Shown here: positions 37,233 through 45,178 of the stretch, piece after piece | Layout: every line of letters starts with the position of its first letter | Numbering within the stretch: the stretch's first letter is position 1 | Source of the DNA: JANLTP01 sp031363055 | GTDB taxonomy: Bacteria; Pseudomonadota; Gammaproteobacteria; Burkholderiales; Burkholderiaceae_E | Direction: 5' to 3' | NCBI GenBank assembly: GCA_031363055.1 | Contig: JANLTP010000188.1 | Span: 30,193-94,192 of the forward strand | DNA: 64,000 bases | Notes under the pieces: generated by a model | The model's input: only the letters and a program-made list of their open reading frames with translations | The model's database searches: none | What the model was told of the DNA's origin: nothing | Program-made: the position numbers and the translations under genes

Positions 37233-37263
37233 AACGGCCGCTGGTCTGAGTCCAGCGGCCGTT
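37233..37263 (+). terminator. Strong hairpin terminator after the AAA ATPase
   Basis: A perfect 12-bp stem AACGGCCGCTGG / CCAGCGGCCGTT with a 7-base loop (TCTGAGT) lies 75 bp after the AAA stop. The following bases CGTCGTTGTTG are only moderately T-rich. The rest of the 271-bp gap to the next gene shows no gene. Confidence 0.7.
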
Positions 37264-37429
37264 CGTCGTTGTTGAGCGGCGTTTGTGCGCTGCTTCCTTC
37301 TCTAATGCGAGACAAATCAATTTTTCATCGGTAGCGGCCAAAGGCACGAAACCGATCCAGCCTGGTTGACATTGAATCCGACGAGCGTCGTGCAGCGGGA
37401 AACCCCGGTGCAGTGTCCTCGAAAGAAAC

Positions 37430-39397
37430 ATGCTTCATCTGAGGGTCTGGATGCATTACTTGATTGGTTTTTGCTCGACCGGTTTGCCTGGGTTCCCGGG
37501 TCTGTCCGGCTTGGTCGGTGTTCTCGGTCTGTCGCTGTTGTTGGGCGCCTGCGGTGCTAGTAACAGTCCCGGCGGTACCGAAACGTCACCGGCCGCCGCC
37601 AGCGACAAGACCGCCCTGGTCAACACCACCAATGCGGAGGGTACGTCGGTCAATCCGGGCGGCGTCGACGCCATGGGCAACCCACCGCCGGTGGTTACCG
37701 TCTTGAACGATCCCGATCGTCCGACCAGCAAGAGCGACGCGACTCGATTGTTGAATCAGGCGGGCTTCGGGCCGACTGAAGCCAGTGTCGCCGAAGTCAT
37801 GCGCCGGGGCGCGCGCAAAGCTGTGCTCGATCAATTTGAGCAACCGGCGTCACGCTATATCTACACCCTGCCGGCGCAACAGTACCGCGTGCAGATTCAT
37901 ACCTCGGGACGACAGGATTTTTGCGCCCAATTCGCGAGCGGCACGCCCGAGCGCGAGAACTGTTGGCGCGACTGGTATTCGACCGAACCCTTGCAATGGG
38001 ATTTTTATCGTCAGGCGGTCGCCAACCAGGATCAGTTGCGTCAGCGCGTCGCCTTGTCGTTGGGCCAGATCTTCGTGGTCTCAGCCAAGGAAGTCAGCGG
38101 CAGCTACGCATTGGCCGGCTATCACCAGTCATTGCGTGACAGTGCGTTCGGAAATTTCCGCGACGTTCTGCAAAACGTCATGTTGTCTCCGGTCATGGGC
38201 GCCTATCTGAACATGGTGAACAATCCTGCCGATGATCCGAACGAGAATTTTGCGCGCGAGCTGTTGCAACTGTTCACCTTGGGCACCTGCCGCCTGAATC
38301 TGGACGGCACACTCGAATCGGGTAAATGTATTTCGACCTACGACAACACCACGGTTCGGGAGTATGCCTATGCGCTGACCGGCTGGACCTATCCGGACGG
38401 CGGCGTCAATCCGTGGTGCTCGAATTGCGGCGGCTGGACTAATCCCGAATACTTTCGCGGCCTCATGAAGCCAATCGCCGCGCAACATGACAAGCTCGAG
38501 CGAAAATTGCTCTCGGATATCAAGGCAGCCGCCAATCGCACGCCGCAGCAGGGCAGCAATGCCGTCATCGATTCGATCATGGCGCACGGCAATCTCGCGC
38601 CATTCATCAGCCGCCAGTTGATCCAGTTTCTGGTCACCAGCAATCCCGGTCCGGCCTATGTCGCGAGGGTGGCCGGCGCCTTCAACACTGGCCGATTCAG
38701 TGACGCTATTGGTTCAGTCGGCAGCGGCCAGAAGGGCGATCTGAAAGCCACCCTGGCGGCGATCTTGCTCGACGATGAAGCCCGCAATCCGCAAGCCGCC
38801 GAGTCCGACTCTTTCGGCAAACTGCGCGAGCCGGCGGTGTTCATGGCCGGTGCGATTCGCGCCTTCAAGGGCGTCACCGACGGCGAGCGCTTCGGCGAAT
38901 GGAGTTGGGGCGCGACCAACGGTCAGCCGTTGTTCAACGCGCCCTCCGTGTTCAATTTTTATCCGCCCGATTTCCCGCTGCGCGCGACGAACCTGGTTGC
39001 GCCGCAGTTCGCGATCGTCAAACCGAACACCGCGCTCGGCCGTATCAACTTTGTGAATGAGCTGATTTACTGGTGGTACAACCGGGGCCAGGGACTGGCC
39101 GCCAACAGCAGCATCGAAAATTCGACCGGTACCCGAGTCGAGTTCAGCAGTTGGGAGTCGATGATCAAGGATCCGGCCAGCGATTCGATCAAGGTCGTGG
39201 TGGCGCTGAACGACTACCTGGTCGACGGCCGCTTGAACCCGACTGAGCGCAACAGCATCGTGTTGGCGATGAACGAATGGAAGCCGACTGACACCTGGCT
39301 GACCGATGCCAACAACCAATCGAACTGGCAACGCGAACGGGTCAAAACGGCGATCTACCTGATACTTTCCTCACCGCACTACCAGGTGCAACGCTGA
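37430..39397 (+). CDS. DUF1800 domain lipoprotein
   Basis: The 655-residue exported protein starts with a hydrophobic signal and lipobox (LSLLLGAC), then a low-complexity spacer, then the DUF1800 domain: ATRLLNQAGFGPT, WYSTEPLQWDF, NFARELLQLFTLG, REYAYALTGWTYP and YPPDFPLRATNL. DUF1800 proteins almost always sit beside a DUF1501 gene, as here, and are thought to be secreted or surface-linked; no biochemical function is established that I can cite. The ATG at 37430 gives a long pre-signal; a start at 37451 would shorten it. Confidence 0.85.
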   Translation: MLHLRVWMHYLIGFCSTGLPGFPGLSGLVGVLGLSLLLGACGASNSPGGTETSPAAASDKTALVNTTNAEGTSVNPGGVDAMGNPPPVVTVLNDPDRPTSKSDATRLLNQAGFGPTEASVAEVMRRGARKAVLDQFEQPASRYIYTLPAQQYRVQIHTSGRQDFCAQFASGTPERENCWRDWYSTEPLQWDFYRQAVANQDQLRQRVALSLGQIFVVSAKEVSGSYALAGYHQSLRDSAFGNFRDVLQNVMLSPVMGAYLNMVNNPADDPNENFARELLQLFTLGTCRLNLDGTLESGKCISTYDNTTVREYAYALTGWTYPDGGVNPWCSNCGGWTNPEYFRGLMKPIAAQHDKLERKLLSDIKAAANRTPQQGSNAVIDSIMAHGNLAPFISRQLIQFLVTSNPGPAYVARVAGAFNTGRFSDAIGSVGSGQKGDLKATLAAILLDDEARNPQAAESDSFGKLREPAVFMAGAIRAFKGVTDGERFGEWSWGATNGQPLFNAPSVFNFYPPDFPLRATNLVAPQFAIVKPNTALGRINFVNELIYWWYNRGQGLAANSSIENSTGTRVEFSSWESMIKDPASDSIKVVVALNDYLVDGRLNPTERNSIVLAMNEWKPTDTWLTDANNQSNWQRERVKTAIYLILSSPHYQVQR

Positions 39398-39399
39398 TC

Positions 39400-39423
39400 A
39401 TGAGTCATACCATGAGTCATTCC
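39400..39423 (+). repeat. 2 x 12 bp duplication before the DUF1501 start
   Basis: ATGAGTCATACC (39400-39411) and ATGAGTCATTCC (39412-39423) differ at one base and each begins with ATG in the DUF1501 frame. If translation begins here, the protein gains MSHTMSHS ahead of its Tat signal. Confidence 0.75.
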
Positions 39424-39432
39424 GGGAGTTCC

Positions 39433-40824
39433 ATGAATCGTCGACGCTTATTGCAAACGCTGGCTGCTGCCGGCCTCGGATCGGGCCTCGACGCCTATTT
39501 CGGTGGGCCGGCGTTGGCCCAGTCGAATAACTATCGCGCCTTGGTCTGTGTTTCTTTATATGGCGGCAATGACGGTCTGAATACCATCACCCCGATCGAT
39601 AGCGCCGGCTACGCGCGTTACTCGGCCGTGCGAAAAAGTGTCGCGTTGGCGCACACCGATCTGATTGCGCTGAACGCCGCGCACGGCCTGCATCCGTCGC
39701 TGGCGCCGCTCAAGAGTATCTGGGATGCCGGCAAGCTGGCGCCGGTATTCAACGTCGGTCCACTGGCGCGGCCCTTGAGTCAATCCGATTATTTGAGCTG
39801 GCGCGAGGCCAATGACATCAGTCGTGTGCCGGACAACCTCTTCTCGCATTCCGATCAGCAGATTCTTTGGGAGAATTGCACGCCGGACAAGCTGGTGCGT
39901 ACCGGTTGGGGTGGCCGCGTGCTGGACGCCTTGGCTGCCAATCAGTCGGTGGTGTCCATCTCGGGCAATACCCGGTTCGGCGAGGGTAACCGGAACAAGG
40001 CGCTGGTCTTGCCGACGCCGGGCAGTGATCTGGGCTTGAATGGCATCAGTAGCAATCGTTACGATTCGGCGCGCCGGGTTGCGCTCGATGCGCTGGTCGC
40101 CGCCAACCGTCCGAACGCCCTGTATGCGGGTTATGCCAGTGCGCAGCGTGATGCCTTTGCCGTATCTAACAGCCTCGGCGCGATTCTGAAACAGGCCCCA
40201 GCCAATGGTTCGGCCGATACGGCCAACCCCGAGTTGTCGGCGGCCTTTGGCAATCTCGCGGGCGTCAATGGCAATCCGTTGTCGAAACAGCTTTACCAGG
40301 TGGCCAAGTTGCTGAAGAATCGCAGCGCGCTGGGTGGTTCACGTCATATCTTCTTCGTGTCGCTGGGTGGCTTCGATACCCATGCCAATCAGATGACCAA
40401 GCATGCGACCTTGCTGGCCCAGGTCGGTGTCGCGCTGGCGGGCTTCTATCGGGCCACTCAGGATATCGGTCTCGATCAGCAGGTGACGCTGTTTACGCAA
40501 TCGGATTTTGGTCGCACGTTCAAGCCGAACGGCGACGGTGGCACCGATCACGCGTGGGGTAATCAACATCTGGTCATGGGCGGCGCGGTGCAGGGCGGGC
40601 AAACCTACGGAACCTATCCGAGTTTGGTGCTGGGCGGCGGCGACGATGCCGGCAGGGACTCCTGGGAGCAACAGGGGCGATGGATTCCGTCGACCTCGGT
40701 CGATCAATATGCGGCCACGCTGGCCGGATGGTTGGCGCCCGAGTTGGCCAACAGTATGGTCTCGATCTTTCCGAGCCTGCGTCAGTTCACCACCCGCAAT
40801 CTCGAATTTGTGCCCAGTGTCTGA
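39433..40824 (+). CDS. DUF1501 domain protein, Tat-exported
   Basis: The 463-residue protein begins with a twin-arginine signal (NRRRLLQTLAAAGLGSG) and continues with the DUF1501 motifs VCVSLYGGNDGLNTI, FSHSDQQILWEN, TGWGGRVLDAL, FVSLGGFDTHANQ, FTQSDFGRTFKPNGDGGTDHAWG. These histidine/aspartate blocks resemble the metal site of the sulfatase/phosphatase fold, so a metallo-hydrolase role is possible. I prefer ATG 39433 because GGGAG precedes it; ATG 39400 and 39412 are also in frame inside a duplication. It pairs with the DUF1800 gene directly upstream. Confidence 0.86.
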   Translation: MNRRRLLQTLAAAGLGSGLDAYFGGPALAQSNNYRALVCVSLYGGNDGLNTITPIDSAGYARYSAVRKSVALAHTDLIALNAAHGLHPSLAPLKSIWDAGKLAPVFNVGPLARPLSQSDYLSWREANDISRVPDNLFSHSDQQILWENCTPDKLVRTGWGGRVLDALAANQSVVSISGNTRFGEGNRNKALVLPTPGSDLGLNGISSNRYDSARRVALDALVAANRPNALYAGYASAQRDAFAVSNSLGAILKQAPANGSADTANPELSAAFGNLAGVNGNPLSKQLYQVAKLLKNRSALGGSRHIFFVSLGGFDTHANQMTKHATLLAQVGVALAGFYRATQDIGLDQQVTLFTQSDFGRTFKPNGDGGTDHAWGNQHLVMGGAVQGGQTYGTYPSLVLGGGDDAGRDSWEQQGRWIPSTSVDQYAATLAGWLAPELANSMVSIFPSLRQFTTRNLEFVPSV

Positions 40825-40873
40825 TCTGCAGTCCGGGTGTTAGCATGCGCGCAATCCCCCCATTCGCGACACC

Positions 40874-41524
40874 ATGGAATTTAAAGACGCAGCCCAGCGC
40901 TGGGATAAACGTTATCGTGAAGCCGACGGTTTTCTGTTCGGCGAAGCGCCGAACGGTTGGCTGGTGACCCAGTCAGGTTGGCTCGATGAACATGTTGCCA
41001 GCATCCGCGCCAAGGGCAAAATACCGGAGCTGTTGGCAGTCGCTGATGGCGAGGGGCGCAACGGCGTCTGGCTCGCCAAACGCGGCTGGCAAGTACAAGC
41101 CTTTGATGCATCGGAAGTGGCGATGGAGCGGGCGCGCAGTTTCGCCCGCCGTGAAGCGGTTGAGCTGGCGCTGACACGCGCCGACTTGCAGGATTGGCAT
41201 TGGCCCGCCGACCGTTGGGACGCGATTGTCGCCATCTTCTTTCAATTCGCCTCGCCGGCGCTTCGCGATGCCACGATTGCCGGCGCGATCAACAGCCTGC
41301 GGCCCGGCGGATTACTCGTGATCGAAGGCTACGGGCCGCGACAGATGCAATTTCGCACCGGTGGTCCTGGAATACTTGAACATATGTACACCAGCAGTTT
41401 GCTGTTGGATGCTTTCCGGCACCTCGACATTCTGGCGTGGCGAGATGCCGACACGACCATCAAGGAAGGCAGCGGCCATGATGGTCGCTCGCACCTGCTG
41501 TCGGCGGTGGTTCGCAAACCCTAA
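40874..41524 (+). CDS. Class I SAM-dependent methyltransferase (TehB-like)
   Basis: A 216-residue soluble protein with the SAM-binding motif I LAVADGEGRNGVWLAKRG, motif II AFDASEVAMERAR and a motif III region DRWDAIVAIFFQF followed by LRPGGLLVIEGYG. The short N-terminal part (AAQRWDKRYREADGFLFG) is typical of the TehB/tellurite-type group and of small-molecule methyltransferases. The substrate is not predictable. No operon partner is clear, as it ends 32 bases from the convergent TPR gene. Confidence 0.82.
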   Translation: MEFKDAAQRWDKRYREADGFLFGEAPNGWLVTQSGWLDEHVASIRAKGKIPELLAVADGEGRNGVWLAKRGWQVQAFDASEVAMERARSFARREAVELALTRADLQDWHWPADRWDAIVAIFFQFASPALRDATIAGAINSLRPGGLLVIEGYGPRQMQFRTGGPGILEHMYTSSLLLDAFRHLDILAWRDADTTIKEGSGHDGRSHLLSAVVRKP

Positions 41525-41538
41525 GACGAGGCTAAAAG

Positions 41539-41562
41539 CCGACTACTCGGCCCGACTACTCG
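41539..41562. repeat. 13-bp direct repeat spanning the TPR gene stop
   Basis: CCGACTACTCG occurs at 41539-41549 and 41552-41562 (period 13). The second copy includes the TAG stop of the minus-strand TPR gene at 41556-41558. Confidence 0.8.
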
Positions 41563-42329
41563 AGTTCTTCCTTCGCCGCCTCGACGTCGAGCCGCTCCAT
41601 CGCATCCATCGCCGCACACTCGGCGGCTTGTGCATAAAGTTCCTCGGCCTGTTTCATGCCCTTCTTGCCTTCCAGCATCACCAGGCCGTTGGCGTACTCG
41701 ATCTTGGCGACGGCAGAATGCGGCATCATCGTTATAGCCGCCTTGAACAGGCGCAGTCCTTCGTCTTTCTTCGCGCCGTAACTGACACCGCCCAGCATGG
41801 CGCCGACCTTGTCGATGATCTCGGCATGGAACGCGCCCAGACCAATGTGCGCGTCGGCGTGTTTCGGCTGTAACTTGATGGTGCTGATCAATGCATCCTT
41901 GACCTTTCCGCCCAGGCCCTGCGCCAGCGCCTTGGTGATTGAAATGCCCTGGCTGTAGCGGCCCATCGCATACGAGTACAAATAGAAGCCGTTCGGATCT
42001 TTTTTATCCTTGGCCTGCTGCTCTTCGCAGCGTGCGGCCACTTCCTGATAAAAGTCTAGTTTTTTCTTGTCGGACTTCTCAAGATAGTTGGCGTAGATAT
42101 TGGTGGCCTTGTTGGCGACGTTATAGCCGGCCATGCCCTGGGCAAGGCCCAGCTCGGCGGCTTGCTCGAAGTTGCCGGCATGAAAGGCAATCCAGGCTTG
42201 CACCAGAGCATCGCTTTTCGGAAACGGCTCACAGTCGCCGGTGTGCAGACGCGCCCAATTCTTTTTCAGCGTGGCGGGTGTGTATTCATAGGCTTTCTCG
42301 GCATGCGCGAACTTCGTCCATTTGGCCAT
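41556..42329 (-). CDS. Conserved TPR-like protein
   Basis: The 257-residue protein consists of helical repeats with a TPR flavour: AWIAFHAGNFEQAAELGLAQG, STIKLQPKHADAHIGLGAFHAEII and LFKAAITMMPHSAVAKIEYANGLV. No signal peptide and no catalytic motif are visible, so it is probably a cytoplasmic scaffold. I do not recognise a named family. It is 24 bases downstream of the TetR regulator on the same strand and may be co-transcribed with it. Confidence 0.75.
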   Translation of the reverse strand: MAKWTKFAHAEKAYEYTPATLKKNWARLHTGDCEPFPKSDALVQAWIAFHAGNFEQAAELGLAQGMAGYNVANKATNIYANYLEKSDKKKLDFYQEVAARCEEQQAKDKKDPNGFYLYSYAMGRYSQGISITKALAQGLGGKVKDALISTIKLQPKHADAHIGLGAFHAEIIDKVGAMLGGVSYGAKKDEGLRLFKAAITMMPHSAVAKIEYANGLVMLEGKKGMKQAEELYAQAAECAAMDAMERLDVEAAKEELE

Positions 42330-42353
42330 TCCGGTCTCCTCTGGTGGTTGAGT

Positions 42354-43013
42354 CTATTTTTGCAGATATTCCAGGGCAAGTCGCTCGAACAAGGTCTTGC
42401 CGCCCGGGCTCAGAAACGGTGCCACCAGCGACAGTACCTGAAAGGCGCCGCGCGCCATCGCATCATTTTGATACTGCGCTTCATTGAATTTTCGGGCGTT
42501 ACGCGAAAATTCGTAAGACAGCCAATAGGTGGTCACAACCACCATGTTGGTAGCCAGCGCCTCGATCTCGCGCTCGTTGGCCGACATCTCGCCGGCGCGG
42601 GCCAGCGCGCTGCACAACGCCTTGGCAGCACTGGTCTTGCGATCGAGAATGGTACGGAAATGGACCTCAAGCTTGCGATTTTTCGACAGCAGATCGTTCA
42701 GATCACGATAGATGAATCGGTTTCGCCAGATCGCTTCGAACAGCAGATGCAGAAACAGCCAGGCGTCTTCAAAGTGAATGTCGCGCTTGGCGGGAGCATC
42801 AAGCAATTCGTCGATCTCCTTTTCGAATTGCTCGAATAAGGAGTCAATAATTTCGTCCTTGTTGCCGAAGTGGTAATAAAGATTGCCCGGGCTGATATTC
42901 ATCTCATCGGCAATGGCGCTGGTGGTGACGTTCGGCTCGCCCAGATCGTTGAACAGACGCAGAGATAACTCAAGAATCCGTTCGCGGGTGCGCCGGGGCG
43001 GCTTACGTTGCAT
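42354..43013 (-). CDS. TetR family transcriptional regulator
   Basis: The 219-residue regulator has a TetR helix-turn-helix (VTTSAIADEMNISPGNLYYHF, residues about 29-49, then GNKDEI) and an all-helical ligand domain that ends in LEYLQK. It resembles the TetR proteins that sit near lipid and polyhydroxyalkanoate genes in beta-proteobacteria. The patatin and phasin genes lie directly upstream on the same strand. Targets and ligand are unknown; an acyl-CoA-responsive role is inference. Confidence 0.87.
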   Translation of the reverse strand: MQRKPPRRTRERILELSLRLFNDLGEPNVTTSAIADEMNISPGNLYYHFGNKDEIIDSLFEQFEKEIDELLDAPAKRDIHFEDAWLFLHLLFEAIWRNRFIYRDLNDLLSKNRKLEVHFRTILDRKTSAAKALCSALARAGEMSANEREIEALATNMVVVTTYWLSYEFSRNARKFNEAQYQNDAMARGAFQVLSLVAPFLSPGGKTLFERLALEYLQK

Positions 43014-43084
43014 GAGTGTCTTTGTCTCGGATTTTTCGCGGCTGGAACTTCATCCCACCCAACAAGATACCAGACCTGCAGCCC

Positions 43085-44389
43085 TCAGGCCAGCCGACTC
43101 ATCTGCACGATGCGATCGAGATCATCGAGGGTGTGCCGCAGTCGTGTCAGGGTCGACTCGATGGCGCTCGGGTTAGCATTCGAAGTCGCCGGCGAGTTGC
43201 TACGCAACAGCGTCAATGAACCGTCGTCCAGCACACGGTGATTCAGCCCGAGGCCGTGCGCATTGAGTACCGTTTCAAGCGATTGCGCGCGCGCCTTGAG
43301 ATCCTGGCGGGTTTGCTGGTAAGCGTGTTCGCACAGTTGCCGGCGCTTGCGGATATTGAAAATACTGGTTTGAAACATCTGCATGTCGTCGGCGCGGGGC
43401 TCGAACAACAGCACGTCAGCATTCGGATAATTGATTCGATACTTCTCCAGGCCGACGCCCATGCGTGATCGAATCGCCGTGCGCACCGATTGTGACAACA
43501 GACTGCCCAGATGGCGATGGGGCGCGAGCGGCGAGCCGCCTGAATACGGTACCAGCGGGTTGACGCAGAACACCAGTTGCGCACCGGCCTCGAGCGCTAC
43601 CGACGCATGCAGGGTTTTGTTCAGTGCGCCGTCAACGTAGTGGCGGCCATCGATGCGGATCGGCGCAAACAGGCCCGGTATGGCACTTGACGCGGCCACG
43701 GCCCGCGAGATCGGCACATGGTCGAAACCGGGTGCACCAAACTCGATGGGCGAGCCCGAATCGATATCGGTAGCAACCACGCGCAGCGTCGGACGCAGTT
43801 GGCGAAAATCGTCGGTGCGCCCTGGTTTGGAGAGGATCTGAGCCAGTTTGGCCTGTGCCAATTCGGTACTGACCAAACCCGTCGGCAAGGCCGGTGTCAC
43901 TTCCTCAAGGGCTCGCCAGAGGGTGGGACGCAAACCAAGCGGTAAATTCCGGATGCTGATTCGCAAGGCCGACCAGCCGGCCTTCGGCAAGCTTCGCAGC
44001 GCAATTCCCAATTCGCGATAGGCTGGTTGAACCAGGCTGGCCGGATCAAATGAGGTCTCGAGATCATCGGAATCAACGAACATTCGCACCATCTGGTACG
44101 GCGAAATGCCGTTGGCCAACCCGGCTGCTACAAAGCTGCCGGCGCTGACGCCGACGTAGGCATCGAGCTGATTCAGTTTGAGTCCGTCAATAGCCTCGGC
44201 CAGAGCGGCCAGTGCACCGAGTTCGTAGGCGGCGCCTAGAAAGCCACCGCCCGCCAGTGCCAGACCGATTTTGGCGATCGGCCTGGTGTTCGTTTTGCTG
44301 ACACGCGTTTTGCTGACACGCGTTTTGCCCATACGCTGTTTACTTGTGGCAACCAACGTTTTGCCCTCGGCGCGTCTAGCGGGCTGCAT
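43085..44389 (-). CDS. Patatin-like phospholipase (RssA type)
   Basis: The 434-residue protein has the oxyanion block ALAGGGFLGAAYELG (about 46-60), the nucleophile elbow GVSAGS (serine about 82) and the partner aspartate in YVDGALNKT (about 250), so the Ser-Asp dyad is complete. It likely hydrolyses acyl esters, perhaps granule lipid or phospholipid. The N-terminal 40 residues are basic and repetitive (two 15-bp units giving SKTRV), and the start codon lies within a 13-bp duplication. ATG 44389 is the annotated start; ATG 44332, 19 codons on, is an alternative. Confidence 0.85.
   Translation of the reverse strand: MQPARRAEGKTLVATSKQRMGKTRVSKTRVSKTNTRPIAKIGLALAGGGFLGAAYELGALAALAEAIDGLKLNQLDAYVGVSAGSFVAAGLANGISPYQMVRMFVDSDDLETSFDPASLVQPAYRELGIALRSLPKAGWSALRISIRNLPLGLRPTLWRALEEVTPALPTGLVSTELAQAKLAQILSKPGRTDDFRQLRPTLRVVATDIDSGSPIEFGAPGFDHVPISRAVAASSAIPGLFAPIRIDGRHYVDGALNKTLHASVALEAGAQLVFCVNPLVPYSGGSPLAPHRHLGSLLSQSVRTAIRSRMGVGLEKYRINYPNADVLLFEPRADDMQMFQTSIFNIRKRRQLCEHAYQQTRQDLKARAQSLETVLNAHGLGLNHRVLDDGSLTLLRSNSPATSNANPSAIESTLTRLRHTLDDLDRIVQMSRLA
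44298..44327 (-). repeat. 2 x 15 bp exact in-frame repeat near the patatin N-terminus
   Basis: GCTGACACGCGTTTT occurs at 44298-44312 and identically at 44313-44327. On the coding strand it gives repeated KTRVS. Exact identity implies a recent event or conversion. Confidence 0.9.
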
Positions 44390-44409
44390 TCTTGGACTGC
44401 ATGCTTGGC
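44384..44409. repeat. 2 x 13 bp duplication spanning the patatin start codon
   Basis: CTGCATTCTTGGA (44384-44396) and CTGCATGCTTGGC (44397-44409) match at eleven of thirteen bases. The CAT of the first copy is the complement of the patatin ATG. Confidence 0.65.
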
Positions 44410-44439
44410 CTCGACCGTTCCTGCCTCGTCAATGAAGCG

Positions 44440-44970
44440 TCAGGCGGCTTTGCGAGCGCGCTTGACGGCGGCCTTTGCGGCAGCCTTGACGGGAGCCACG
44501 GTCGCCTTGACAGCGGATTTTGCCGGCGCCTTGGCCGCTGCGCGCTTGGCCGCGACCGGCTTGCCGCCGAGCTTGGCAACGCTGGCAGTCAGCTCTTCAA
44601 CGCGAGCGCTCAATGCTTGCATGTCCTTGTTGGTCGGAACACCCATGCGCGACAACGCGCGACCGACGCGATCTTCGAAAACGTTTTCCAGCTTGTCCCA
44701 TGATTGAGTCGCCTGTTTGGCGACATCGCCAGCGGCCTTGGCCACCTTGCCAGTGACTTCGCCGATTTTCTCTTCAGTAAATGATTTGCTGCGCATTTGA
44801 ATTCCCGTACCTTCCTTGACCAGTGCGTCGAATACCTTGCCGCCTTCTTCTTGTGCTTTGGCGAAGGCGCCGAGGCCAGCCAGCCAGATCTGCGAAGCGG
44901 ATTCCTTGATGGCCGAGGCCAATTGATTGTCGGACTTGCCTTCGGCCATTGCTTTGAGTTTCTTGCCCAT
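44440..44970 (-). CDS. Phasin family protein with histone H1-like tail (PhaF/PhaI type)
   Basis: Granule-associated protein of 176 residues. The N-terminal half has the phasin core IWLAGLGAFAKAQEEGGKVFDALVKEG; the C-terminal third is Ala/Lys/Pro-rich (AAKRAAAKAPAKSAVKAT), as in PhaF-type phasins that bind both granule and nucleoid. The start is ATG 44970 with GGAAA ahead; an upstream in-frame codon at 45024 would add an unrelated leader. It suggests that this bacterium makes polyhydroxyalkanoate or neutral-lipid granules, in keeping with the neighbouring acyl-CoA reductase and lipases. Confidence 0.88.
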   Translation of the reverse strand: MGKKLKAMAEGKSDNQLASAIKESASQIWLAGLGAFAKAQEEGGKVFDALVKEGTGIQMRSKSFTEEKIGEVTGKVAKAAGDVAKQATQSWDKLENVFEDRVGRALSRMGVPTNKDMQALSARVEELTASVAKLGGKPVAAKRAAAKAPAKSAVKATVAPVKAAAKAAVKRARKAA

Positions 44971-45178
44971 GTAATTTCCTTTTGTGTCGGAGGTCGTTGA
45001 CTCGGTTACCCGTTGTGGGTGCATGGAAGAAGTCTAGGCAGTCGCGGTAGAAAAGGCACACTAATAAACGGGACTTTGAGCGCTGACGTTAGAGCACGGT
45101 GACTAAACTGACTTATGGGTCGTCTATAGTATGAGTTGAATCAAAATCAAAAATCAGCCGTTTATTGGGAGGAGCAGC

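Noticed and set aside
37159..37429. Small RNA or gene in the gap after the AAA ATPase
   Set aside because: Only the terminator hairpin stands out; no promoter or conserved small frame could be supported.
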